Origin: Lateolabrax maculatus
Taxonomy: Eukaryota > Chordata > Actinopteri > Acropomatiformes > Lateolabracidae
DNA length: 64,000 nt
NCBI GenBank assembly: GCA_031216445.1
Contig: CM062219.1
Coordinates: 7,206,501 to 7,270,500 of the forward strand
Direction: 5' to 3'
The position numbers and the translations under genes are program-made. The notes under the pieces were generated by a model. That model made no database searches. It was not told where the DNA came from and was given only the letters and a program-made list of their open reading frames with translations. This document shows, piece after piece, positions 1 through 11,270 of this stretch (the stretch's first letter is position 1; every line of letters starts with the position of its first letter).

Positions 1-773
1 TGATGTCTGTCTATTAAATGTTTCAATAAATTATACAGCCAGTCTTGACTACCTCAGTTCCATAGTACTTAACAATTTAACAGGAAAGAAGTCATTGCTG
101 AGAAGTGCTGCATTGCCACCTGGTATATTCTTACATGATAGGTGCTACTTCAGGGATCAGGTCAAAAAATCAATTTGTCCAATACTTTTTGGTTTATGAC
201 TAAATTCCTGCTTAACTAATGGCATTCCCATCAGCCTCGGCTGCACTTTGTGTTTAGCACTTTGTGTTCGCCTCTAAACTAATCTGGTGGAAATTATAAA
301 CACTATATTTGTCATCATGTGAGCAATTTTCATTGAGAGCATGTTAATGTTAGCGTTTAATACAGCCTCACAGCCAGGGTGGCTGTTGACTCTTAGTCTT
401 GTTTATATCATATATAGGAAATAAAACTTTTTACCCTTTACCTCTTACAAAACGTTTTGCCTCTGGGCCTCCATGTTAAACTGAAACGTGTTCACTAAAA
501 TGTATTTTTTGAACCCCATTCTGTAAGCCTCGGTGAATTCAATCTATTCTTATGCAGAAGGTTAACCATTTCTTTCTTCTGTCTCGGTTGAGAAGTGCAA
601 TTTCTCTTCCCAGTATTTTAAAAAGTGGAAATTCGCTGCAATGAGAGCAAAATGTGCTTTTTTTCGTTTCCCCGCTCCTGCACCAAAGCTCCTGTCGGGT
701 AAAATTGTCATGATTCACTTTTGTATTCTGGCAGCTCCCTGCTGGAGTGAGAGTGTTAAAGGAAATGCACCGT

Positions 774-804
<31 letters not shown>

Positions 805-1618
805 GGTGTGAGACCAGGTTGAAGTGCTGCTGTTTTGGATGTTTTGTACTGTCACAGGAACTGAGGCAGACATCCTTTGGGCTTTGAACAGTAGGAGAAC
901 GAGACAGAGACAGAACTGTAGGATAGAAAGAGGAGGAGACAGATATATAAGGAATAAGGAAAGGTCGAAGAAGGGAGATAGAGGAGTCATTTTACAGATT
1001 TACCATCCTTGCGTTATTGACATGTTGATGCTGAGGCAAAATGCTGAGGGTGCACCCGGCTCATCTGTCTTTCTCTGTTTCTCCGTTCCGTTTCTTCAGT
1101 CCTTTGCCGCTGTAGAGCTATTTATAGTGGGGTCAGTGTATGTAGGAGAGGGATGGTGTGTGGTTCAAGGGCTCCTGATTTCAGATCAGTCCAAGGGGAC
1201 CAGAGGGTAGAGAATTTATCAGATTTTATACATTATTTCAGACCAAGTTGATTGACTCAGTCTGTAAAAAATTGCACCAAGACCTACATTTTGCATGAAT
1301 CAGAGATAAACAGTAGCTATGAATATGGGACATGGTACTACATACACATTATCACATAATTCATAATAACAAATAGTCAAAATACTCTTTTCCAGAGCTA
1401 ACCCTCTGTAAAAGTGCTCTGTTTATTTGCTAATCCACATGTGACTGAGGCTTTGTGAGATTCCTCTCTTTAATCCCTGCTATTACTCTCTCTCTCTCTC
1501 TCTTCCTCTATGTCTGCTTTATTGTGTCCAATTTCCCTTTGGCATATTAGAGAAATATTTTCTGTCCTCGTGATCTCAACCAGATGTTGTTGTTTTTTTT
1601 TTCTTCTTCAAACCACAG
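1..1618 (+). other. mapk10: mapk10 intron, 3' portion
   Basis: No coding exon of the kinase domain is recognisable here. The stretch holds a GA microsatellite (about 774-798), a CT microsatellite (about 1486-1502) and a T-rich polypyrimidine tract running into the AG at 1617-1618. The 128-codon open frame at 824-1210 has no family resemblance and overlaps purine-rich simple sequence. Confidence 0.8.
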
Positions 1619-1743
1619 CCAGCCAGGCCAGAGACCTGCTGTCTAAGATGCTGATCATCGACCCAGCGAAACGGATATCGGTGGACGAGGCCTTACAGCA
1701 CCCCTACATCAACGTGTGGTATGATCCAGCGGAGGTGGAGGCG
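1619..1743 (+). CDS. mapk10: mapk10 exon: end of kinase C-lobe
   Basis: The acceptor follows a long T-rich tract and reads ACCACAG|CC; the donor is GCG|GTGAGT. The exon enters with 2 nt of a split codon, expected to be the Ala of KASQARD. It encodes 41 residues from SQARDLLSKM to DPAEVEA and leaves in phase 0. It contains the conserved Arg of the subdomain XI region (DPAKRIS) and the HPYINVWYDP segment shared by all JNKs. Confidence 0.96.
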
Positions 1744-4700
1744 GTGAGTAGGCCTTTGGCAGAGCTGTGTATTGATTACTATCCCAAGCTTGAGCCTCTC
1801 CTCCTGTCTTTAAGTGATCAGCACTGTTTACTTTGTACTTGCATTGGCGTACAGAAAATAATGATGACAACTCCCCTCATTTTATTTTATTTTTATAAAC
1901 AAAAGCAATTTTTTTTACAACACAATTATCAATTACACTGCAGTATGATCTCTATCAAGTAAAATTGCTGCATCAGTGCATTTATGAGGATGTTTTAAAT
2001 TTTTGGTTCTCATCTCATTTTCATTTTTCTCTCACTTTTGGTTTTATACTTTAAATCTTAGTTTTGAACTTCAATATTTTTGAGGTTTAGTAAAATAGCC
2101 CCCAACGTTTTGCTACTCCTTAGATAAAGAGAGTAGATTTTGCTGCTATTTGTAAAAGAGTGACTTAGTGCATTGTGCTGTTTTGTAATGTAAGAGTGGT
2201 GGTGTTTCTGGTTTAGTTGGTGAAGTCTAACTTCTTCATCAGTGCCTCGATAGTATGAGGTGACAGTGAGATTGGGAAAAAGCCATCTGCAGCTCCATAA
2301 AGTTGCATAGATACCACTTCTACTTGCAGCAATACACTAATGAGTGCATGACCAGCTGATGAATTTCAGCGTTAGTGTAAATATCTCGCTGGTTAATGGT
2401 AGCTTTTGTAAAGACGCCACATGACACACCTCCATTGCAGTTATTAATCATTTTTAGAGGATTTCATGACTGTGTACTTGTCTAAGTTGTCTAGCTGTTG
2501 ATGGTTTTAATGATGATATTGTTGTTAGAGTTGATTTAGTATGTATGACATGGCTGTGAATGGCATTTCAACACATTTTCTGCTGTTTTCCCTTTCTCTA
2601 ATGTCATCTCATGCTGATGAAGGCCAGAGATCTCATCCAAATATCCATGGTAAATAACAACCGCCCTACATCAAAGAAAATAATGACATATTTGATTCAG
2701 CACTGTGAATTATTAATTATAGTAAAAAAAAATCCTAATATACATATTTTAGAAAATAGAATACAAGCAGCATATGGCATTGTACTAAAATGTCATTAGT
2801 GTGTAGCTGCAGGTAAAAGACAATCAGCTATGTCTGTGCAAATCCACAAAGCTGCGTGTAAGTCTCTTCAGGATGTTAAGAAGCTGAGAAGTGATAACTC
2901 ACTTCCGCACTAGGAAATTAATTTGATAAATCTTTGTTCGAGGAAAACCTGTCACTTCTGTCTTGCTGTCGCTGCTGAGTGCTGACCTGTAACTGTCCCT
3001 CCAAGGTCATATCAGACAGGTTTATGGGTGGTCCTGTCACCTGCAGTGAGATTATGGTGTCAGAGTCTGGGGCAGGATCACTATGAATGAGGGATAAGAA
3101 GGGCTGACTGGTTGCCAGACAGCATATTTGTGTCCTATTAGATGAAGTGACAATCCTATGGAAGAAGGACATCGGCACTTTAGCTGGACAACCCACCAGA
3201 ATTGTTTTTATCTCACCATCTGTCAGTTGTTTAATGAAAAATGTTGATATATGTGTGTGAGGACAAACAATGTATTGATTTTTAAATTATGCAAATCAAT
3301 CATCATTTTATGTCATTATGGATAAATAAAGCTGTTTATTTTCCTTAATTTACATTATTTATTTTCTTCATAATCCACATGTGCCTACTTTGTAACTCAG
3401 CATGTCTTTGTGTACATACAGAACATTGTTAAAGTGTCAACTTGCATTAATAGTCAAATGTGTTTCTCATGTTCAGATATTTCTGTCATCCCCACATTTA
3501 TATTAATTTGTCAACAATTTAACATTGCCAATTGCCAAACTTGATGGCTCATTACGTAAACTTGTAAAATCTTGTGTCTAAGTGTTTTACCGTATGGAAA
3601 TTCCACCTGGAGATATCCAGTAATTTCATTTTAAATGAGTCTTGTTGACTGGGTTGTTAAACTGTTACTCAAATGGTTGTGCTCTCTCCCCCTTTAGCCT
3701 CCGCCTCAAATCTATGACAAGCAACTGGATGAAAGAGAACACTCCATTGATGAATGGAAAGGTGGGAATTACAACAAAAAATAAAATAAAAAGAGTGTAT
3801 GTTAACAGGAAATCACCAAAAGTGTTTGATCTGGCCACTTTGAATGACTTTCTCTCCTAACTTTGCTCCTTGACAGAACTAATCTACAAAGAGGTGATGA
3901 ACTTTGAGGAGAGAACGAAGAATGGCGTTGTGAAGGGACAACCTTCACCTTCAGGTACTCTCAGTGCATAACCCTAATCGCTCTGTAAGTGAATTTACTA
4001 TAACCTTACTGGAGTTACTTGTAAATAGAGAAACCCATCGTGTTGTTGACCATGTGTCTCTGTCTCTTGCATCTTTTGTTATTAAATAAGTTAAATGTTG
4101 TGTAGTGCTGTCATTTTGTGCCAGTATATTTGTAAAATGGTATTGGACAGCTAATCAGTAATTGCTAAGATTGCCTATTAATACAAGATGGTGTGTGTAC
4201 TTTTATAAGTGTTTATGTGTATATGTATAACATGTCATGACTTAAGATTTGGGCCCTTTGGGGTCCATCACAGGAAAATACAGTCCTCAGCTGCAGCTGA
4301 CATTTTTATACTGTTCTGTTCTCTGCAAAGGACCAAAGCACATTAAGTGCTGTTCTCATAGTTTGCCACAGAGAGGCAGTATGGAGTCATATTAGCACAT
4401 TGACCACCCAGACTCCACTGTAATCCATGTGCAAAATAGTTTATAGCTAGGTTAAAGCAGCCATTTAAAAAAACAGCCTGCTGATGCTTTTTGTATCTTT
4501 GCAATATTTTGCAAATATTACAAACAAAGATGAGACTTTAGATATTATAATCAGTAAAGACCTTATAAAATGGATTTAACAGACAATTCAACAGCTGCTT
4601 TCCATCTCTTCTTAATCTTCTTCTTCTTCTTCTTTACTCTGTCTCGCACAAATTCTTGACCGCCATCTTTCTTCTTTTTCTGCTATTCACTGTTAATTAA

Positions 4701-6780
4701 GCAGATGGGCTGGCCTAGTGTCTGATGCTGAGTGCAGCAGACACAGTGCACTGCAGGAGCTGCAGACAGCAGTGTTTTACTGCAGCACGAAAACAGAAGA
4801 GATGAGAGCGCACATTATGCCTCATTCAGAACCAGACAGGCCCTGGGCCTCTTTTTGTGTTACAATGTGCATGTATTGGAGTTTCTAACATCTAAATAGC
4901 ATTAAGATTTTATCAGACCAGCTACAGTATTTGTTTGTGCCGCACCATATACTTTCATTATCTACAATATTATTAACACATTCACATTATACCTCACATC
5001 AGCTTTTCATATCTGTAGAAATTTCAACAGATGGGGGCAGAGGGCGGCAGCACCGTACAAGATTGAGAAATGGTTTAAACCTTATTAGCTGTGCCAAAGC
5101 AGCACACAACAAGAGTTATAATCTGACATCACAACTTTCTCCCAAGATTAGTTTGAATTAATTTATGATTTAAAAATCTTAATTAATCTTCCATTTCATT
5201 AATCTTGAATACAACTACCACTGTGGTTTATGCTCAAGTCATCTTTCAAGATTTAATCTCATACTGCACCCGCATGTTGACTTTTAACATATATTTCTGA
5301 TGTATTTACTGTAAGTAAACTTACAAGTGAAGGGGCTGCTGGAGTTAATGCCAGCCATTAATCCTGCTTTGTTCTCCAATTTATTTTGGGTCAGCTGAAG
5401 TGCCCACCAGTCTCCATTAAGCAATTACCTCCCGCACGGAACAGACACAAACAGCAGATTTATAGTTTGCCTGCACTGTACATGTCCTCTGTAGAAATTA
5501 CGGGATGACTGGTATGCCTGGAAGTAAAAGTGGTTCTTTTAGCAATTTCCTCATATTGGCAATGCCCTTACATTCTCATTCTTATCATTTTTAATCAGGC
5601 TTTCCTCTTTAAGCTGCCATGGTAAAAGCAGACTGCCCATTTTTCTATTGATTTACTCATAAACTTATCAAAGAGGGCAGAACCCACTCACTGAAGAATT
5701 GATGAAAGTGCTTTCCAAACCCACAGAGATCGAGCAGCTTGATTCCTTGGCACCTTCTGATCCTTCTTTCTGAAAATGGAGATTAACACCCTTGTTCTCT
5801 AGTCCAAAATGAGGCCCCAGATCCACAAAAACATTGGAGAGAGATGTGTCAACCTCCAAACATTATTCAAAACCTTCCACATTTGTAGACAAATCCCATC
5901 TCCAGTAACCTCTGTCTTATCTTATCCTCCTGAATCTTTATGCCATATAGCATGTCAGGTCCAGAAAGAGTTAAAATCATCTATCTGAGACGACCAGGGT
6001 CTTAAATGAAGTGTTAATCTCATTACTAATGACAAAATAGCAGCTGAGTTGACTGAATTAAGAGTTCTTTAATGAAATCTCAGAAAGTTTACTGCCGGCT
6101 GCTTTCACCTTTGAAAACCTTTCAAAATAACATCAAAATGAGAAAATCGGATTGTAATTTAAAATAGGGTGAATGCCTGAGCACAAAAATGACTAAAACT
6201 GCACCATTGAAGATTTCTTTCAACTAGGCCTGGCCACAGCAGCAGACTTTTTTTTGTGATACAAACACATGTTTATGGCATCAAAACAAGACAACTTTAC
6301 TTACACCTGTGATCCTTACCATGTCTGGGTGTATGCTGAAATGCACAACTGTCAAGTAGTAATGATTGCAAGGCCACTCATGCTAAAACTCTGCAGCCTC
6401 TGACGATCTTTCCTGTGAAATCCACTGGACCCAAACCTTACTTACCCCTGTCTCATCATAGACACACTGTGATTGTGGTGTCCCACAGGTGTTGTTGGTA
6501 TTCAGTTACAACATTTCTCTCACAGTCCTGTTGGTGTGCACTTAGAAAATATGTTTTTCGGTTGTATTTCTGCTCGTGTCTTTGCCAGGACTCTTTTACG
6601 TTGTAACCCCCTGCTGCTGTTGATTCCCTTAGCACAGGTGCAGCCGTGAACAGCAGCGAGAGCCTCCCTCCCTCCTCCTCCATAAACGACATCTCCTCTA
6701 TGTCCACCGACCAGACCCTGGCCTCAGACACTGACAGCAGCCTGGAGACCTCTGCAGGACCCCTGGGGTGTTGCAGGTGA
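1619..6780 (+). CDS. mapk10: mapk10 (JNK3 MAP kinase), C-terminal part, four exons; 5' part lies outside the window
   Basis: JNK3 is a proline-directed Ser/Thr kinase activated by MKK4/MKK7; it phosphorylates c-Jun and other targets, mainly in neurons. Four exons join in phase to encode 135 residues. These are the end of the kinase C-lobe (RDLLSKMLIIDPAKRISV, then DEALQHPYINVWYDP), the JNK linker (PPPQIYDKQLDEREHSIDEW), the stretch with NGVVKGQPSPS, and the Ser-rich tail ending GPLGCCR. The tail with AAVNSSESLPPSS and the Cys-Cys-Arg end identifies JNK3 rather than JNK1 or JNK2; the tail cysteines are known palmitoylation sites in mammalian JNK3. The catalytic residues and TPY loop lie in exons to the left of position 1. 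Two differences from human JNK3 are Ile for Val in KMLIIDP and Phe for Ser in EVMNFEE. The gene is convergent with arhgap24, as in mammals. Gene identity is very sure; the ohnolog label is less so, because fish may carry more than one copy. Confidence 0.95.
1744..3697 (+). other. mapk10: mapk10 intron
   Basis: AT-rich intron with no exon-like open frame or recognisable RNA gene. It ends in a CT-rich tract just before the acceptor TTTAG at 3693-3697. Confidence 0.85.
3698..3761 (+). CDS. mapk10: mapk10 exon: PPPQIYDKQLDEREHSIDEW segment
   Basis: The 64-nt exon has acceptor CCCCTTTAG and donor AAAG|GTGGGA. It encodes 21 residues, enters in phase 0 and leaves one nucleotide (G) that completes a Glu codon with the next exon. 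This C-terminal JNK segment packs back onto the kinase N-lobe in JNK structures. Confidence 0.95.
3877..3954 (+). CDS. mapk10: mapk10 exon: ELIYKEVMNFEERTKNGVVK segment
   Basis: The 78-nt exon has acceptor CTTGACAG|AA and donor TCAG|GTACTC. It encodes 25 full codons ending QPSPS and leaves a single G for the variable C-terminal junction. The upstream intron is only 115 nt (3762-3876), which is short and typical of fish. Confidence 0.95.
3955..6632 (+). other. mapk10: mapk10 intron before the alternative C-terminal exon
   Basis: About 2.7 kb without a supportable gene. It contains a CTT-rich tract near 4614-4635 and otherwise unremarkable AT-rich sequence. The short open frames at 4931-5161 and 5668-5859 have no family features. 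Confidence 0.8.
6633..6649 (+). CDS. mapk10: mapk10 alternative short C-terminus (AQVQP, stop)
   Basis: Splicing to the upstream AG (6631-6632, CCCTTAG) adds CACAG to the exon. The frame becomes split Ala, Gln, Val, Gln, Pro and TGA at 6647-6649. Mammalian JNK short (p46-type) forms end AQVQQ by the same 5-nt acceptor shift, so this is very likely the fish version. It is inferred from sequence and knowledge of the JNK family, without transcript data. Confidence 0.82.
6638..6780 (+). CDS. mapk10: mapk10 last coding exon, long C-terminus ending GPLGCCR
   Basis: The acceptor CACAG at 6633-6637 opens the long form: split Gly, then AAVNSSESLPPSSS, INDISSMSTDQTLASDTDSS, LETSAGPLGCCR and TGA at 6778-6780. 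This is the JNK3 long (p54-type) tail. Only a few residues differ from mammals, for example Ile for Val in SSINDI and Thr for Ala in LETSAG. A second acceptor 5 nt upstream gives the short tail (separate entry). Confidence 0.95.
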
Positions 6781-7390
6781 CTAGCCGCCTGCCTGCGCAA
6801 CCCCATGTTCTTCCGAAGGTGAAGAACCCAGCCGAAATGACCAACATGAAAACACACGCAAAAAAAGAGTAAAGATCAAAATGAATATATTAAGAACAAA
6901 AACATGAGTTATGGAAACACAGAATCTGAAATGATGAAATCTAAAGCCTGTGCATTGTCATTCAAAAACAGCAGTGGTATTTAAACTGAAGTAAATGAGC
7001 TGAGATATATGTTAATGATCCTCTAGTTGCTTTGCTTATAATACCCCACATATCTTGTATATGGCATCCAAACAGAAATGACCAAATGCTTAGACTTGCA
7101 TCTCCTGTAAAGTGCATATTGGCTGGCTGCTGGTCTTCCAACTCCTTACAAAAGCATTTATGCTCCAATCATTGTGGCAAGGCGGGCTGCCATTTTGCTC
7201 ATCACTACTGTACAATACAAACTTCATTCTCCTTTTCCCCTTTTCCCTCTCCAGCCCTTATGTAATGACACTGCTGTATTTTAACCTCTAGGCTTGGTCT
7301 TAGACACCCTCATCCCCAGCCGACACAAATCCCCAATGTATGGTTGCCTGATTTGTGTGTTTTTATGTGATTATTCTGCAGGGATATGTA

Positions 7391-7434
7391 GCCGCTCTCA
7401 CCCAGAGCGGCGTTCCCTGCGCTACTTGTAAATA
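7391..7434 (+). promoter_or_regulatory. GC hairpin followed by a Pumilio-type site in the mapk10 3' UTR
   Basis: GCCGCTCT (7391-7398) and AGAGCGGC (7404-7411) form a perfect 8-bp stem around a 5-nt loop. Sixteen nucleotides on is TGTAAATA (7427-7434), a match to the PUM consensus TGTANATA. Function is inferred only from motif identity and location. Confidence 0.4.
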
Positions 7435-7700
7435 ATGTAATTCTGTACAGCTGAAGGGCACACAGAGTGGGACTGACGGCCAGTACACTGGGAGTTTTTT
7501 TTCTGACTAGCGCACCTTGCCACATCACCGCTTTCCACCTCAGTTGCCCCTGCCTATTGCTGTAGTCCTGCATGATTAGATTTAAAAACAATGCTAATCT
7601 CACTGTATGCTAAAATGAGTCTGTATAGAGACCTTTGTTTATATACGATGTAAACTAACTCAAATCCAGACATGGGGGGGGTCTGGTCACAGGATACGAC

Positions 7701-7710
7701 GTGTGAGTGT

Positions 7711-7748
<38 letters not shown>
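7701..7748 (+). repeat. GT microsatellite
   Basis: Nearly pure GT dinucleotide run with one A interruption and a GC end, inside the putative mapk10 3' UTR. Confidence 0.95.
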
Positions 7749-7751
<3 letters not shown>

Positions 7752-8282
7752 TTAACCACAGACAAGCCATTAAGACATTAGTAAATGTCAGGGCTGAGTT
7801 CGGGACTTAAAGGGTCAGTACACTCAGTAGAGTGAATTATTTTGATTGTGCTCAGACTTCATAAGATTACCTTTACGGAGTTTGAAAAGTCTGATTTGTG
7901 TGTAATGTCCCTTTTATTTCTCCTGGCAGTGTATGATCAGCCCCTCCGCCACCCCACGGGCTGGCCCGCCGCCCTGCATGTCATTGTGTACCATTAACCC
8001 CTCATAGGCACAGGAGGTTGGTCTGTTTCACTGTGGTGTTTCCACAAGGAGACTGTTCGTATTTATTTGACTGGAACATTGAAGGCTTTCAGAAAGAGAT
8101 GCAAATGGTAGTTCAGAGGCGGCCGATGAGTGTTAACCTCGTAGCGATGTATCATTTTACTCTTCTTACATCATTTCACTACACAAAAACTCATGCCATG
8201 TTTTTGTTAATTAAAAAAAAGGAACTGGATAGAGGCTACCCAACAGTTATGTTGTCTACATTATTTCTTAGCTGGAAGGTGT

Positions 8283-8303
8283 ATTTATTTATTTATTTAT
8301 TTT
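8283..8303 (+). promoter_or_regulatory. AU-rich element with four overlapping ATTTA pentamers
   Basis: ATTTA occurs at 8283, 8287, 8291 and 8295 in overlapping register, followed by ATTTT. This arrangement matches class II AREs bound by decay and stability factors such as TTP/ZFP36 and HuR. It would lie 1.5 kb past the mapk10 stop if the 3' UTR call is right. Confidence 0.45.
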
Positions 8304-10845
8304 GATCGATGGAACCTGAATATGGCAAGTGCCTTTTGGAATGAAGCATTGCAAGTGCAGAAATGTTATTATTTTTTCCTTTGCTTCTTCTTTTTCTGCC
8401 TTAAGACTATCCGAATCCCCAAGCCACCAAATTTGGTGGAAACATTTAGGCAAAAAACAGATTGTTTGGGCCAGATGTTGGTGCTTTAACCTTAGGTTTT
8501 AGCCAGTGACAGTGAAATCATGTGGTGTAAAATGAAATTGCTTTCATTTGTGTGGATTGTATGGTTTAAAACATACTTACGCTAGTTTTTACACAGCATG
8601 AAAGGCTTTCTACCATTTTGCATATTGATTTAATTTAATTTCCCCTTCAAACTGAATCAATCTTGATAAAATAGTGTGGTCAGGATTTGTCAAACTGGAA
8701 CACTAGCACACACACTTACATGCATTGTTTGCGTTGAACTTTGCGGAGGCTTGGCAGCTGTAGTGCACTCTTTCTCTCGCTACAAATTCATTACTTTTAA
8801 ATTTAAAAAAGAAGATGTACAGTAAGTTTGGCAGACTGGAATCAGATATATACGATATTGCACACAGAACCTAGGCTATTCAAAACATAGTATATTTTCA
8901 CTACTCACAACAACATTTTTAGCTACAACTGAGGATATCCAATGGTTGATTGCAGTTAAGGTGGTACTACAACTTTCTTTTCATGCTTTAGATAAAATTC
9001 ACTCCAACTACAAATCAAGTAGATGGTCTATTAGTTGTTTATTTGTGTATATGTTATTTATGCTTCGTTAAAAAGAAATTAAAATATGAATTCTCATTAC
9101 CTTGGTTTCCACTGCCATATTTCATGTTCTCATACAGGTTTGGTGGGTTGACAAGCAAAGAACCCTGAAAAAGAAATCATATTTTACAAGCAAAGAAATC
9201 ATATGTTGTAATAATTTTGCTAATTTTGGATGGGAAGACATTCTAGGAACTCTGAGCTGTGTTTAAGTTAACAAAAGAAACAGATTACTCCTTACTTAAT
9301 GTACAGTTTGCAATATTAATTTTGATTACCTGCCTGATGGTGTTTTATCACTTGACAATCAAGTAACTGGCAACAAAAAAAAAGACAAGATTTCTCAAGG
9401 ATGCTTACATTGTCCCTCATTGAAACAGATGGGGACATCTGTGTTTGTTTCTAGCACGTCAAAATACAATTTACAACAATTTCTATGAATATCACCATAT
9501 TTCCTACTTATGGAAATTGCATGGCTCAAATGTCCACTAGTCTAGAATAAAGGTTCAATCCCAGTCACGGCATTGTTAAAAAGTCCTTTAGGAGATGTGG
9601 TGCCCGCACTGTTTAGGTGGACATTTCACATATTTGTTTTTTAACATGTCATTTAACAGTCTAACTGTATCTCTGTAGTCTCCGGTTCAGCTGCTACAGA
9701 CCAGTGGTTTGCTTTTTGCATGGAGTCTATTTAAAGCAACCGGTTGCTGTACATACAATGTCTCAATATCCCTCCCCCAAAATTATATACATAACTTAAA
9801 ATAGCTACTTTGTTAACACTCTTTCTGCCTGTGGCTTATACACAGTGAACTGCACACAGACTTACAGTACCTTCACAGAGCTTCAAAGAGGGTAACTGAG
9901 GGTGGCGTCTTGGCTTTCTGTTCAGGGTCTGACCAGGGCAATCTTTCAAAACAGGGTGCAACTTTGACATTTGTTGTGTTTTGAAAATGTTCAGATGAAT
10001 TTCTCACAAAGGGGGTCAAGTGTTTGAGTCGACTCCTACACCAGAAATACTCACGTTGCAGTTATTCTACAGGGCATTTTTAACCACCCCAACTATATTT
10101 TTCTTTTCCTGTCTTTACATGTTCTGGTCACTGAGTACAAATATTGAAACATATTTCTTTATTTCTCTGAATGTGAACTTTTTTATAGGACATCCCTCCA
10201 GACAATTCTGTTGTAATAAAAAGGTGCTTTTGGAAGTAGAGATGATTCTAACACAGAAACCGCTGGGTTGTCAGTACTGAATGTAGAAATTAATTGTTTC
10301 ACTCACGTCATTGCTGCTCTGCTTTGTCATCAGTGTGTGTGTGTGTGTGATTTCAAATTAACCAGCATTGAACACAAACTGTCTGTAAAGTTGAATTGGA
10401 AGATTTGTGATCTGGCATCTGGATGGATTATTTAACAGAACATGTTTTCAGATTTTTCTTTCAATACAAGATCATGACTTTTGTGGGATTTAAGAATGTT
10501 GGTGGGGAGTCAGTACAGTCATGTGTTTGGAAGTAGTTCATGTGTGTATTCATGTTCAGTCACTTAGAATTAGAAATGTGTCAACTACCAATCCTGCTCC
10601 TGATTTTTGTCCCAAGGGATTTAACATGATCTCTTGTGGATTCAGGATTAGCCAAATTCCCGGCTGACTTGTCATTCAGCCGTAATATTGTTGCCAATAT
10701 GAAATACGTGTCACAAGTTAGGATACATCTTGTACTCAGCTGTGCCAACATAAAATCTTTGGACTCAGTACTTGTGATCCCCAGCTTATTGATTTTTACT
10801 TCTTTTTTTCAACTCATATTGTAAATAACAACAATCCAACAACGC

Positions 10846-10860
10846 AATAAACACTTTATT
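10846..10860. terminator. Two-way polyadenylation signals
   Basis: AATAAA on the plus strand (10846-10851) is followed 3 nt later by TTTATT (10855-10860), which reads AATAAA on the minus strand. It could end mapk10 and also act as a backstop for arhgap24 read-through. Confidence 0.35.
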
Positions 10861-11270
10861 GCACTCAGACAGGGAGGCAAGCTACTGCAAGGGTCAGGTG
10901 ATGCTAAAATGTTCAGAGTCTTAAATGTGGAACTCTACAATGACGAAACCCTGTATAGCTCATCTGAATCAGGTGACGTTGTTCTTCAATTCTTTTACGA
11001 TTCCTTCTCTCTCGTTTCTTTTACTCCGTGCTGTTTTAATGAATCATTCTTTTGACATTGTCAGGTTGAAAAAAAAAGAAATTGTATCTGTTTCACGCTG
11101 ATCTCAAAGCTTCAGGCTATAGCGTTTCAAATAAAGTCAAAACAAATGCAAAAGAAAAAGAAAAAAATTACTGAAAGCTGTTACTGTAAACACAACATTT
11201 TAAAGGAACTGTGTATGTAAAAATAGTATATGTATGTGATTGAAAATAAACAAAACCTTTGATCTTGGAC

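Larger units (their letters stand above)
6781..11270 (+). other. mapk10: Putative mapk10 3' UTR
   Basis: No further coding exon follows the stop. Candidate AATAAA signals lie at 10846-10851, 11130-11135 and 11245-11250; the last is followed by a TG-containing stretch and is taken as the far end. Possible control elements inside are a GT microsatellite (7701-7748), an 8-bp-stem GC hairpin (7391-7411), PUM sites (7427-7434 and 10820-10827) and an AU-rich element (8283-8303). The extent is inference, because no transcript end can be seen directly. Confidence 0.5.

Noticed and set aside
824..1210. 128-codon plus-strand frame in the first mapk10 intron
   Set aside because: It lies among GA-rich simple sequence and resembles no protein.
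6775..6786. Possible splice donor GCAG|GTGACT overlapping the mapk10 stop codon
   Set aside because: The Cys-Cys-Arg-stop ending is conserved in JNK long forms and its codons naturally spell AGGTGA; no downstream JNK exon exists.
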